Assembly (NCBI GenBank): GCA_016081115.2
Contig: CM071934.1
Span: 58,265,267 to 58,329,266 of the forward strand
Direction of reading: 5' to 3'
Source of the DNA: Rehmannia glutinosa
Lineage: Eukaryota; Streptophyta; Magnoliopsida; Lamiales; Orobanchaceae
DNA: 64,000 bases
The notes under the pieces are model-generated. The model was not told the DNA's origin. It saw only the letters and a program-made list of their open reading frames with translations, and ran no database searches. Positions 47,459 through 58,599 of the stretch are shown in pieces. A program made the translations under genes and the position numbers. Each line of letters starts with the position of its first letter. The first letter of the stretch is position 1.

Positions 47459-50223
47459 TCATTGCTTGCACATGCAGTCAGGCACAGGGTATGCCAAAAC
47501 ATCTCTGTCAAACTTGTTGTTCCTCGACTCCGGTTGCCCCTGAGAGTATCTATGCAGTTTCTGCATGGTTCTTCTGAATTCTTCGTCTGATACCGATCTG
47601 TCTTCTAACAATGGAAGCATCATTCTCTTGTTAGGCTTTATGTATTTCCTATGTCCTACATATGCACGATGACCCTGCACAAACATACGACACAGAAAAT
47701 CTATATACATCAAACCATTTTGGTTTCTGAGGTCTGGTGGAAGCAACAGAATCAGGAAAAAGAATATGATGGTTTTTGCAGATCCAAGAGTAGGATCAAC
47801 AATAATTAGGGATAATTACAAAAACGACCCCTGAAGTTCAGCATAATTACAAAAGATCCAATTATCTTTCAAAATTACTAATACCCTCCTTAAGATATGT
47901 TTTTGTTTTACAAAACCCCCCATAATAGATGCAATCTGTAAATCTAAACATATGTTACGGGGGTATTTGGTAATTAGGTTAAACCTCAAGCATTCAAAGC
48001 CTTGAGGACTTTACCTGCATAGCTCGGCCCATATTGCCTCCATGGGAAGGCATAAATACATCACTGCTCAAAGACACAATGTAGTCTATGGCTGCAAGAA
48101 CAGAAGGTTTGTTCATGTAAGGAGTGAGCTCTCCGTGTCGTGCCAACATCTGTTTCGTAACTATATTTGGGAACTCATGCACAAGTGGCTGCACTGCGCG
48201 GTTGCCCCCAAATGGTTCGCCTCCAGCTACGTATATACGAGCATTGCTAGGTGCTCCTAAAGCCTTCAAAAGTCTGCACATTCCAAAATTAGTACTACTG
48301 TCTTTAGCAAAAAGGCACAAGTTTGAAAGTAATCGAATTTTCATGTCAGCTGAAATACACAGAGTGTTTTATATACCTTGCAACTTCTAGTGCACTGAGA
48401 GGACAGAGTCCCGAAAGTCTTCGTGCAGAGTTTGTCATATTCAACTTATCAGTTAGGAAATCGGGATTAGACTCCCGATCTTTGGCTATAATTTCGTCAT
48501 ACTCAGCTCCTAAACCAGTGAGGCATCCTGTTCTGACCCAAACATCCTTCTCTATTCTTAGATGGACGGCTATATAAGGACCTTCGATCCACATTCTCCT
48601 AGCAATCTGATTGCCAAGGTCTCGGATTGGAGATGCAAATCTCAGAGCATGAAATGCCACCTATGAGAACGAAAAAAATTTGAACAGTTATTACTATCTT
48701 AGTACTGATATCGTATCGTGAGTATAAATGAGTGCCAATTTCTTATATATTACCTTACAACGGAGCTTTTGAAGATCGGGGGGAAGATTCTTGGAGAGCC
48801 TAGAATCGAGCCCTTTCAATATGAGAAGGCCTTCTTCATTTAGCTACATTAAAACATTAGAAATGAGCTGTATAAAACATTAAAAGAAGTTGGCTACAGG
48901 ATTAGTCTTAATGCATTCACTGAAGCCAAGTGGGCAGCATCTAGCCGAATTGGTTTTCTTACTTGGTGAAGGAACCTTGCACGAATCCACATCGGTGATA
49001 CATGGAATGGCATTTGATTTTCAATCGACTGCTGTGACACCAAATGAGTGGAAGGAAGGGACGATACAACTCGAACATCAGCTTGTAATGTCTTCTTGAA
49101 ATGTTCCAAATCGAATATATCTGAAAACTCACTGCAAATATGAAGCGTTAATGGTCATAGTTCATTATAAAGTGGAAAAAGAAACTATCCAACCCCTTCT
49201 CCTCTGAGCTGCATGAATACATGTACTAATGCTTAAGACAGTTTCTAAACCATTAAATTTGTATGCAATACTAAAGAGAAGAATTTTTTAAGAAACATTT
49301 TTACAAGAAAAATAATAATATTTATAGGCAGATTAGCCAAAATATCAATCCAGGGATCTTGACAACAATATAATAATTTTCATGTCATCCTAAAGGAGTA
49401 TTGCTATCTTGATTACTTTAATAACTGCCAAAAAACATTAAGTATCTAAATCCATGTTGTACCTTCAAGAAGCTAAACTCATATTATGACAAAAAATGCA
49501 AAGATAAATAAAAATAATCAAAACAACACATAAAATTCTAAGAGAAATTGAAACAACAAATTAACTGCACAAGGAAAAAAAAATCCTTTCTACCTTTCAT
49601 CTCCCCAAATGCGATTAACCTGTAAAACAGGAACCACCAATGCAGCTCCAAGAATTCTTGCTATGACAACCGCATCAACAATCTGATTCCTCTGTTGGTT
49701 CAATCCTCCTGAAACCACCACCACCAAGAACTTCCTCTTCTCCTTGGAAATTTTAGCAGACGCTTTTCGATAATCGAGACTGAAAGACAAACAAGGCCTA
49801 TACCCCTGATTATCAGGCTGCCTCCAAAACTCCTCTCCACTGAAGTAAGATTCTGGTTTGCAGGCACCCCATGTGCAGGCAAAGGCATCATCACACTGCT
49901 AGACAATGTGGGCTCATCCTGTTTTGGGTAATCTCTTAAAATTAAAGAAAGAGAGGCCAATGTAATAGGAGATAATGAGGATGAAGGAGAGAGTGCAGAG
50001 CATGGAATGGAGTTGTGAGAAATGGGATAGAAAGTGAGAATGCAAATTCAAGAAAGCACAGAGAATGAAGAGGGAGAAGAAGAAGAGTAGAGTTAGCTGT
50101 GGCGGGGTTTCTTGAGTTCTTCTTTGGAGTTGAAAATGGAGAAATCGCAAGAAAATGCTCGAAAAGTGATGGGTTGAGAGGGATGTAGCATGAGTTCTTG
50201 AAGTTTCTTGTTGATTTCCCCAT
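47459..50223 (-). CDS. Plant O-fucosyltransferase family protein, 6 exons, exon 1 with frame breaks
   Basis: Golgi-type GDP-fucose O-fucosyltransferase-like glycosyltransferase. Exons on minus: 50223-49594, 49131-48963, 48843-48754, 48660-48377, 48273-48015 and 47674-47459 (stop 47461-47459). All GT-AG junctions keep frame. Family blocks: VVVVSGGLNQQRNQIVDAVV, FKKTLQADVRVVSSLPSTH, WIEGPYIAVHLRIEKDVW, ARIYVAGGEPFGGN, SHGGNMGRAMQ then GHRAYVGHRKYIKPNKR, and the end RDVLAYPVPDCMCK. The N-terminus MGKSTRNFKNSCYIPLNPSL is followed by a hydrophobic segment, the expected signal-anchor. Exon 1 as given needs three frame corrections: in the CTT-rich run at about 50055-50085 (+1), in an A-run at about 49922-49925 (+1), and at about 49831-49838 (+2). 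With exons 2-6 clean, these are either assembly errors or early pseudogenisation. Confidence 0.9.
47809..47990. mobile_element. MITE in intron 5 of the O-fucosyltransferase gene
   Basis: Begins AGGGATAATTACAAAAACGA, with repeated AATTACAAAA and TACAAAACCCCC phrases. The right part (GGGGGTATTTGGTAATTAGG) is a partial inverse of the left. It belongs to the same family as 12081-12598. Confidence 0.6.
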
Positions 50224-50452
50224 TGAAATTTACAGCGAGTGGGCTCTCTCTGCAGATGCTTAATTTCAGATGAACTCTACGCCATTTTTCGTTCTGAAAT
50301 TCTGTTTGTGTGGGAATGTGATGAAGAGAGGGAAAAAGTAACAGAATTAGTTGCAGTTCAACAAAGTTCTTGATTCACCCTTGCCGTGCTGGATATTTAC
50401 ATTTTCATAAACTAGTAAGAAACACGTGCGGCGTGATCCACCCGACTTTACT

Positions 50453-50828
50453 TTTTTTTTTTTTTTTTTTTTAACTCTCGAACTTACAGCAGCGACCGAT
50501 CTGAGACAACAAACCTCCGCTCCTCATTCTTTGCCGCCAAGGTAAACCGCGGATGTGCACGATTTGCCAGATGTTCTGGCGAGTCTGTGACGACGTACAA
50601 ACCGAGATCCTCCTGGGTAAAGAGAACAATTATGTTCGACCCCCAATCTACTAATAACGATCTCTCCCGAATCGAACCCACACGGATGATATTGATGAGT
50701 TCCCACCAAATCTTCACCCGAAGACGCATATGCCCTGGGAGCAATTTGATGGAGAAGGGATATGAACCCCTGACCTCCACCCCACAAACAATTTGATGGA
50801 GCAGGGATTTGAACCCCTGACCTCCATC
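50453..50828 (-). mobile_element. tRNA-derived SINE with poly(A) tail and 15 bp TSD
   Basis: Read on minus, the element starts at 50828 with a tRNA-like region containing GGTTCAAATCCCT (Pol III B-box) and ends in a ~20 base A run (plus-strand T run at 50453-50472). Flanks CCACCCGACTTTACT (50438-50452) and CCACCTGACTTTACT (50829-50843) differ at one base, a classic target duplication. The head is duplicated: a ~45 bp unit with TGGAGGTCAGGGGTTCA occurs twice at 50735-50828, the inner copy having GGTTCATATCCC. Another GGTTCGATTCGGG lies near 50660. It sits in the 5' flank of the O-fucosyltransferase gene. Confidence 0.88.
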
Positions 50829-50843
50829 CCACCTGACTTTACT

Positions 50844-53800
50844 AATATGATTATATAATTTAATAATTCTATTAATTAATATTAAACTATTAAAAAGTGA
50901 TTTACAAAGAAATAAATATCAAAGAAATGCTCAAATTATCTAAATTAAATATTTCAAAGTATTTTAATATATATTTTGCGTTACTATAGTATAGATCAAA
51001 TAGTATGAAATTATTTAAAGAACTCAATCCCACAAAAAATTTAAAATTAGTATAAAAAATTAAGCTCTTATATTAGCTTGAGATCATATTCATCAATCTT
51101 TTTTTTTTTTTTTGTTTTTTTCATTTTGATGGCTAGAAAAATCTTCGTTCCTTAACTGCCTTTTGAACTCTTTTAGCATGGGATACATATTGACATAATT
51201 ACACAATCAATTTAGCTTATAAATCATAAGCTAATGATTAATAAACCACATGTTATCTCATTAATAAAAAAACTAAATAAATAAATTTTATACCAAAATC
51301 CAACATAATATCATCATTTTATTTATTATTGTTATTTAATTCAAAAATAAATAAATAAAGGTTAATTAAATTATTATACATCTTGTGCTTCTTTTATTAT
51401 CACTTAGTTTCTCGATTATAGAAATGTAAAAGATAATACTTACAATATAAAGTTGTATGTAAAAAAGCTTTTCATATATTATTTTAATTCTAATAATAAA
51501 GTCAATAATAACAAAGTCAATATTTTATCATAACACTTAAACTTTAGTTTGCAATCCTCCTGTTTCCAGTGTCGTAAAAACAAAAACCTTAACCAAATAT
51601 ATAAAAGAATTAATCCACTATTTCATCGAGAGTCATATATTAAATAAAGTTATAAAAAAATGATAAGTCAATATCTCAATTTGGAGACTCTATCAATTGA
51701 ACATAAAACATCTTCACATAATAATAAAAGCAAATATAGCCTTATGAAAGAAAAAATAAGTTATCAATTTTCATGTACCAATCTTCAGTAATTAAATGCA
51801 ATACTAATTAACATTTATATTTGAAAATTTTGCAAAAACCTAAGTTTTTAAATTTTTTATAATAAACTAAAACTAATTCAGTTTTTTTTAATTGCATAAA
51901 GTTTTAGAAATATACATTATAATATTAGAGATGATACTTGCAATGGAATTTGACTATATTTTGGTTTATATTAAAATTTAAATAGTTGTAGTTATGAAAA
52001 TTATAAGTGTTGTTAATATACTAAAACTAATATTTCTTTTTTCTTTTTTTTTTTTTTTTGAATAGACAATAAATTTAAAAATAATTTCATTTAATTTTAT
52101 TTACAAAATTATATTATGTATTATGTATTTATAGTAAAAAAAAACATTTGGACAACAAAGAAAATATAATTTTTTATTAATCAATTCGAAACAACCAAGA
52201 TAAAATATTTTGTAGAGAAATATAATTTAAGATATATTAAACTTGTATGTAAATATCAAATTATTTCATATTAAATAAATTTCTATTGTTTATATATTAT
52301 CAGTTTCATATAGACATAGTGACTTTCCATTTTTGATTCTTGATTTTTTTTCTTCATAATGCTTCATTTTGTAAAATTTAGAATAATTCGTACTGGATCT
52401 TATAATAATTAATATTTTTGTGTTTGAATCTTCATATGTTCTAAAGGTGTACTTTTTAAATGAATCAATAATTTATTGAAAAATGTCAAATCATACTATT
52501 ATAAGTCATTTAATCTTTCTTTAGAAGTTCCAACTACGGTAGACATATTTTTTTTAACTATTTATTTTTATTTTTCAGCCTTTTAGTATATTTTTCATTT
52601 GGTTTAATCGTAAACTATATTTGAGATTAACCCCCAAATTATTTTTGACACTCTCAATTCATTAATGTCAAGTATAACCATTTATTTTTTAGTTTTCACT
52701 TAAATTTGTTGTAATTATTAATTTATTTTGTTATGAATATTATATTAGTATTTGATAATTAACATATAATTGAAGTGATATATTAGTTTCTTTGCAAATG
52801 TCATATTGTTACATATTAAGTGAGGTTATTTTTTTTTCTTACGTAGCATATATGATATTTAGGCGTAATCCAATTTTAATTCATATTTCACTCTTTCACA
52901 TCATTTTCTTAAAATTTAATTAATTTGGTACATGTTTTTTTTTTATAAATATCATATTGATATTTTAATTTTATAATATTTTATGGGCGTAATTTTCAAA
53001 TGACATTCAAGTTTTATCATTAATGTCAAATTATACATATGAATTTTTTAATTAAATTTGCCTTTTATGTTTTTATAAATATAAATACACAATTTTGAAA
53101 CACTTTCTTGCACTTGTTCTTTTAATTATGTGTGCTTGTATGTGTGCATGTGTGTGTGTTCCTTGGTTAAATAAAAATCTATTTACCAATTACGTAGATT
53201 TATGGTAACTCACAATATATATGAAACAAAATAATTGAGAGATTGAATCATAATATATTCAAAAGGAAAATTAGGAATTAAAACTTATAATGTAAGATAT
53301 CAAAAATTAAGCAAAGTCATATATTAACACATATAATTACAATTTAAAAGGTAATTGGTTTTTACTGCAACAAATTTGATTTGGTTCTTACTCCCCCCTT
53401 TTCATTTTCCATGTTAATCATATTCCTTTTATTTTATATTTTTTCTTGTATTGATATGGCTAGTTAAAACAAAATATGCATGAATTAACAATAAAAATAA
53501 AATAAAAAACTCTCGTATTTTTTGTATTATTTCTTTAACAATTATCAATAAAATTAAATTTAAAATTATATAATATTAATGGAGGGAGAATTTTAAAACC
53601 ACACATGAATTATAATTTTTTACTTTTTATTTAGCATCAAAACCACTAAATATTTGTTCACGTGTGTTGCAATTTGATCTTTTTCCTTAAAATTATAATA
53701 GATATATTTAATTATTGAGAAAATCCAAAAGAATATCAGAAATATTAAATTTTTCATCGTACTCAACTTTAAACAATAAAAATTTTATTTAAAATGACTT

Positions 53801-54022
53801 GTGTATATATTTATAATATATGGTTGGAGATATTGAAACGAATTCTAGTTAATTTGAAATTGATTTATAACAAATTTGAAGTATTCTAAGTGTTATTATT
53901 AAAAAAAGATATATTTTCAGTTTTGAAAAAGAGTTTGGGTATAAACGAATATTTATCCAATAATTATACAAACAAAGATTAAATAAATAATAAAATACTT
54001 AATTGCCCTTAAAATAACCACG
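50844..54022. other. AT-rich intergenic DNA without genes
   Basis: About 3.2 kb of very AT-rich sequence with many poly-T and poly-A runs. No coding frames of note, no recognisable element ends and no RNA gene seen. Confidence 0.6.
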
Positions 54023-54600
54023 ACAAATAAAAGGAACTATGTATTTTTACGTGCAATTTTCTTTTTATATTATTACTTTTAAATGACATTTCTTTCTTTT
54101 TTTTCCCTTTTTATATAATCAACTTTCAAAATTATAAAAAACATAAATTCTTAGTTTTTACATAGTGCTGAACTTTAAATGGTTAAAATTTTCTTATATG
54201 AAGCCCTTACATATGCTTATGACATATTGTTATGAAACTAATATTATTTGAAATTTCAAAATATTTGAAGAGTTATAAATGAAAGAATCAATAATTTTGA
54301 AGTGTAATATTTTTTGTCTAAACAAAAGTTTTAAGAAACATTCACACTTTTATCCTATATAATAATAATATAATATAATATAATATAATATAATATAAAT
54401 AAATAATATAATAATTATAATTATAATTATAATTATAATTATAATTATACAAACAAATAAAAGGACAAATATTTATTTTTACGTGCAATTTTCTTTTTAT
54501 ATTTTTACTTTTAAATGACATTTCTTTCTTTTTTTTCCCTTTTTATATAATCAACTTTCAAAATTATAAAAAACATAAATTCTTTTTTGTACATAGTGCT
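54023..54600. repeat. 147 bp direct duplication flanking an AT microsatellite
   Basis: 54023-54169 and 54453-54600 are near-identical (both with ACGTGCAATTTTCTTTTTAT and ending CATAGTGCT). Between them, 54358-54450 holds a (TATAA)n/(TTATAA)n run. The second copy is interrupted exactly at its end by the LTR of Copia E. Confidence 0.85.
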
Positions 54601-56146
54601 TGTTAGGAATTTTATTGTTTAGATTTTGATGAATGCCATGTTAAACTTAGAATAGAAAGTTGGCACCCCAATTCTTGTTGTAAAATGCATTGTAATGAAT
54701 AGAGTCATGCCAAGCTTTCGAGTCAAGACACTACGTCTACGCCCTAACATGCAAGAAGACAATCAAGACTAGAAGGAAGACTCTGTGAGACAATGAGTAT
54801 GGCAAAGAAGAGTAGACGGAACACTATCAAGAAGCGGTGAGATGCGGTGAGTGGAGCATCGATCAAGTCAACTCAAGAAAAGCCAAGTCTCAAGTTGAAG
54901 TGATGCAAGAGTCATCCATGATTGGAAGGCGACTCTAAGTCACCTGGGAAAGCAAGGAAATGCGGTCAAGTCGAGATAATCGAAAAGAACCGTTTACCTG
55001 AGAAATCAAGAGATTTACTTAAACAAGTAATATCTCCATACAACCTTTCTTGGAGTGCTCGGTCCCCAGAGCGTGCAAAAGGAATGAACCAATGGGAAGC
55101 ACGACAATCGTGTCGAAACTCGAAAGGTGAAAAGAATAATTCATACGAGGAAACGGCAATTCCAAGAACGCAAGCCAACGACGCAAGTGACTTTCAAAAA
55201 TAAGCCTATCTCTTCAACGGGCAAATTTTTGAAAGTTCACTATAAAAGGAGAGGAGTTAGTTTGAGAAAAGTATGCATGAATGACACATACGTGAGATAT
55301 ACAAGCACATTAGAAAAAATCAAACAATCTCAATCCTCAAGCCTACATTCTCAAGTACATCAATCCAACACTTACCCGTGAAGGAAAGAGAGCTTCAACC
55401 AATTGAAGAGGAAACCTTTGAAAACAAGGGGTCTACTTTCCAGAAGGATTGTAGAAAAGTTCAAAGTTGAACTAAGTCTTAAGCATTTGGAGGGCTTCGT
55501 GATCAAATCCAAAGAGCTTGAGCAAGTGAGTCAGTAGTAGCAAAGCGCAAATTGCCTGTGAAGAAGCCGAGTCGAACGAGAAGCCGGTGAGTGATCAAGG
55601 CGTCTCCGATCGAGTCCCAAAGGATCAAGTCGGTTGTGATCAAGACTTGTATCCGGACTGTTTTACCACTTTGTAAACCGATCATTACTTAGTGGATTCC
55701 TCCGGAGTTGGAGAAGAGAGGAGTAGAAGAATTACCCCATCTTCGAACCTCTATAAAAACTTTCTTTGTCATTTACATTTCAAAGATTTAAATTCCCCGC
55801 ACTTTTAATTGCTTATATCTGTGATAAATTTGCTATCCATTTGATAATTTACAAGTACTAAATCAAGCTCTAATATCTTGCTTAATCAAACTTAAGGGTG
55901 TTAAGTCTTCCACTGAAATTAAAAATACAAATGAGTTAAATTGTAGCCAACAAATTGAGTTACTCCATCAATGCTCAATGAGTCATTGAAAGATTAACTC
56001 TACTTGAGTGACTAATTCGATTGTCCATCAAGGACACACCGGTTGTGTAGAATTAACTCTGTAGATTTAAAAGGACTAAATCGAAAATTTGGTAAGGTTT
56101 ATTCAACCCCCTTCTAAACCTTACACTTACACCCTTGGGACCTACA
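54601..56146 (+). repeat. Copia E 5' LTR
   Basis: 1546 bp, starting TGTTAGGAATTTTATTGTTT and ending CCCTTGGGACCTACA. Shares the Copia D LTR phrases in the opposite orientation, for example GGAGTTGGAGAAGAGAGGAG near 55705. Confidence 0.9.
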
Positions 56147-56148
56147 AG

Positions 56149-56160
56149 TGGTATCGGAGC
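56149..56160 (+). promoter_or_regulatory. Copia E primer-binding site
   Basis: TGGTATCGGAGC two bases after the LTR end, one mismatch from the initiator-Met tRNA complement commonly used by plant Copia elements. Confidence 0.85.
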
Positions 56161-56271
56161 GGTTGGTTCATTGAACCCTCCGCACCGTTCTTGAACTAGA
56201 TCTCCAAAACTTTTTTAAAGTCCGCTTTAGTACTTAAACTTTCAAAACTCTTTTTATTAAAAGTCATTATC

Positions 56272-57420
56272 ATGGAAGCAAATCTAACACGCATCCCTAT
56301 GTTCACTATTGAAGAATTTGATGATTGGAAAATTCGTATGCGGGCTCATCTATCAAAGATTACATGATGAGATGTGGATAGTAATAGAAGATGGGCCTCT
56401 ACAAATATTAAAAGTGAACACAAATTGCACGAAGAGTTGCAAATGAAGGAGAAGAAGATGTTGCTCCCGGACCGGTCATGGTTGAAAAACCAAGAACCGA
56501 GTGGACAAATGATGACAGAAAAAGATACAACCTGGATAATGTAGCCAAGGACATCCTCTACAAAACCTCGACAAAGCCATGTTCAACAAAGTCAAATCAT
56601 GCAAAACGGCTAAAGAAATGGGACAAGTGACATTAATTTGTGAAGGCTCGTCGAGCAAATCAAAGAAAACAAATTATCAAGAATCGTACGAAGTTTGAAA
56701 ATTTCAAAATGATCTCGGGAGAGAATCTGGATCAACTGGACGCTCGGTTTACGTAAATCACAAATGAGCTGTCTACACTTGGAAAGGAATATACACAGAA
56801 AATGTGTATGAAGATCCTAAAAAGTCTTCCAAATGAATGGGAAATGAAGGTCATGGCACTTTGAGACATTCCATGGACCTATCAAAGACATCCAACCATG
56901 AACTATTCTCGGACCTCAAAGCCTTTATGAGTTTGGTGAGAAGAAAAAGACCGAGGAAGAGACAATTTGTACCCCCAAAACAATTTGCTCTAATTGTCAA
57001 AGATGGGAAGAGAGTCGAGGTCAAAGAGGCAATTGACCCGGAAGAAATAGCCCGATAATTAAAAGATTTAACAAGTTCTTTAACAAGAACTACAAGAGAG
57101 AAAGGGTGAATCTTCCGGAAGACACTCACTCCCACCAAATCAAGAGATGATAGGCCAACCAAGAGAATGATCATCAACAAGTTGAGTATCAAAGGGCCGA
57201 CAACTCAAGAGTAGAAAGAGTGATCAAAAGGCTGAATATCTGTGTTGGAATTGTAGACAACCAGGTCACTATGCCATTGATTTGCTCATATCCTGTGTAG
57301 TCAACAAGACAGAATGAAGAAGAAAGAAAGGTCTTGAGAGAAAGAAGACAAGAAAAGAAAAAAAAGCAATGATGGCTACAGAGACTGAGACCGAGACAAG
57401 TCAAGAGAGACAAATTGATT
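56272..57420 (+). pseudogene. Copia E gag
   Basis: ATG at 56272 with MEANLTRIPMFTIEEFDDWK, as in Copia D. Frame changes occur from about 56360 onward. Legible blocks are DEMWIVIEDGPLQ, SMDLSKTSNHELFSDLKA and, at 57243-57284, a zinc knuckle CWNCRQPGHYAID whose last Cys is lost by a frameshift. A Lys/Glu-rich linker to about 58500 follows before the protease. Confidence 0.85.
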
Positions 57421-58599
57421 CGAAGCTGAAGTGACTACTCGAGTGACTCGAAGAAGAAGCCTTGATCCGCTTAATGGCCAAAGAACAAGATCAAGAAGAT
57501 GAGGTACAATCTAATTCAACAAGCTCAAACACTAGTGATAGTGACTGACACACACACTTCATCACCTCTTGATCTTTATGATTCATTAGGCAAAATGATG
57601 AAAGATTTTGAGCACATTAAATCCTCACACACACTATTGAATGAGGAAAACAGCCTACTTAAAAGTCAAAACTCAAAGTCGACTAAGGAGCCGAGTACTC
57701 TAAGTCAAATAGTCATTGAAAATGAAAGTTTAAAAATTTGAAAATGCTAAATTAGTAGCCGAAATTGCTCGCTATAGAAAAGAGGGAGAATGACCTCAAA
57801 ATGTTATTGCCTCATTTACTAAGGCATCTAAATCAATGGATGATCTTATTATGAGTCAAAGAGAATGTGGAGACAAGACAGGCTTAGGATTTAATTCCTT
57901 TGTGCCATGACAAACCTCAAGAGTAATTTTGGAAAAAGGATCTTCAAGTCATGAAGAGTTTGAAAAACCCAAAACTCTAAATGTTGCACACACATTCACT
58001 CCAAAGCACAATACTAAGCAAACTGGCCTTGGTTACAAAGGAAAAGGAAAACAACCATTGAGTATCTTTGAAAGGACACCGAGAAGAGATTCAAATTTAG
58101 TCCTCAAAGAAACTCCTAATGAAAAATACTCAAAGAAGAAAACAGAGCTACCAAAAATTCCGAGAAAATCCATAAAAGAAATACATATGATGGGAATGGT
58201 AGAAAATATCCAAGCCAAGCTGATTGGAACAATGTGAACTATCGGCATAGACTTATGGAATATAAGCCCAGTGGCAAAGGCCTAGAACTCAACAAAGGCC
58301 ATTCCAAAAGTATAAGAGCTTTCATCAAAGACACACATGCACCTAGGCACTACACTCAAAAGCACCACAATTACCTGGGAAGGCAATTGCTAAAACACAT
58401 ATGCATACGTACAAAAAGAGACAAATTGTATGAACCTGTAATCCCCAAGCAATTTGCGAATTAATTATGATTATGGCACGATAGATGGCAACCCCGCCTT
58501 AGAGTCAAATCATTTGACTATAGGTTGGTTGGATCATCTTACAATTCTAACCCCTCGGACCCGCACAAGTATGGGTACCTAAAACTTAATTTCCTTGAT

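Noticed and set aside
50735..50828. Possible functional tRNA gene(s) from GGTTCAAATCCC boxes
   Set aside because: No cloverleaf or acceptor stem is evident; the boxes belong to a SINE with A tail and target duplication.
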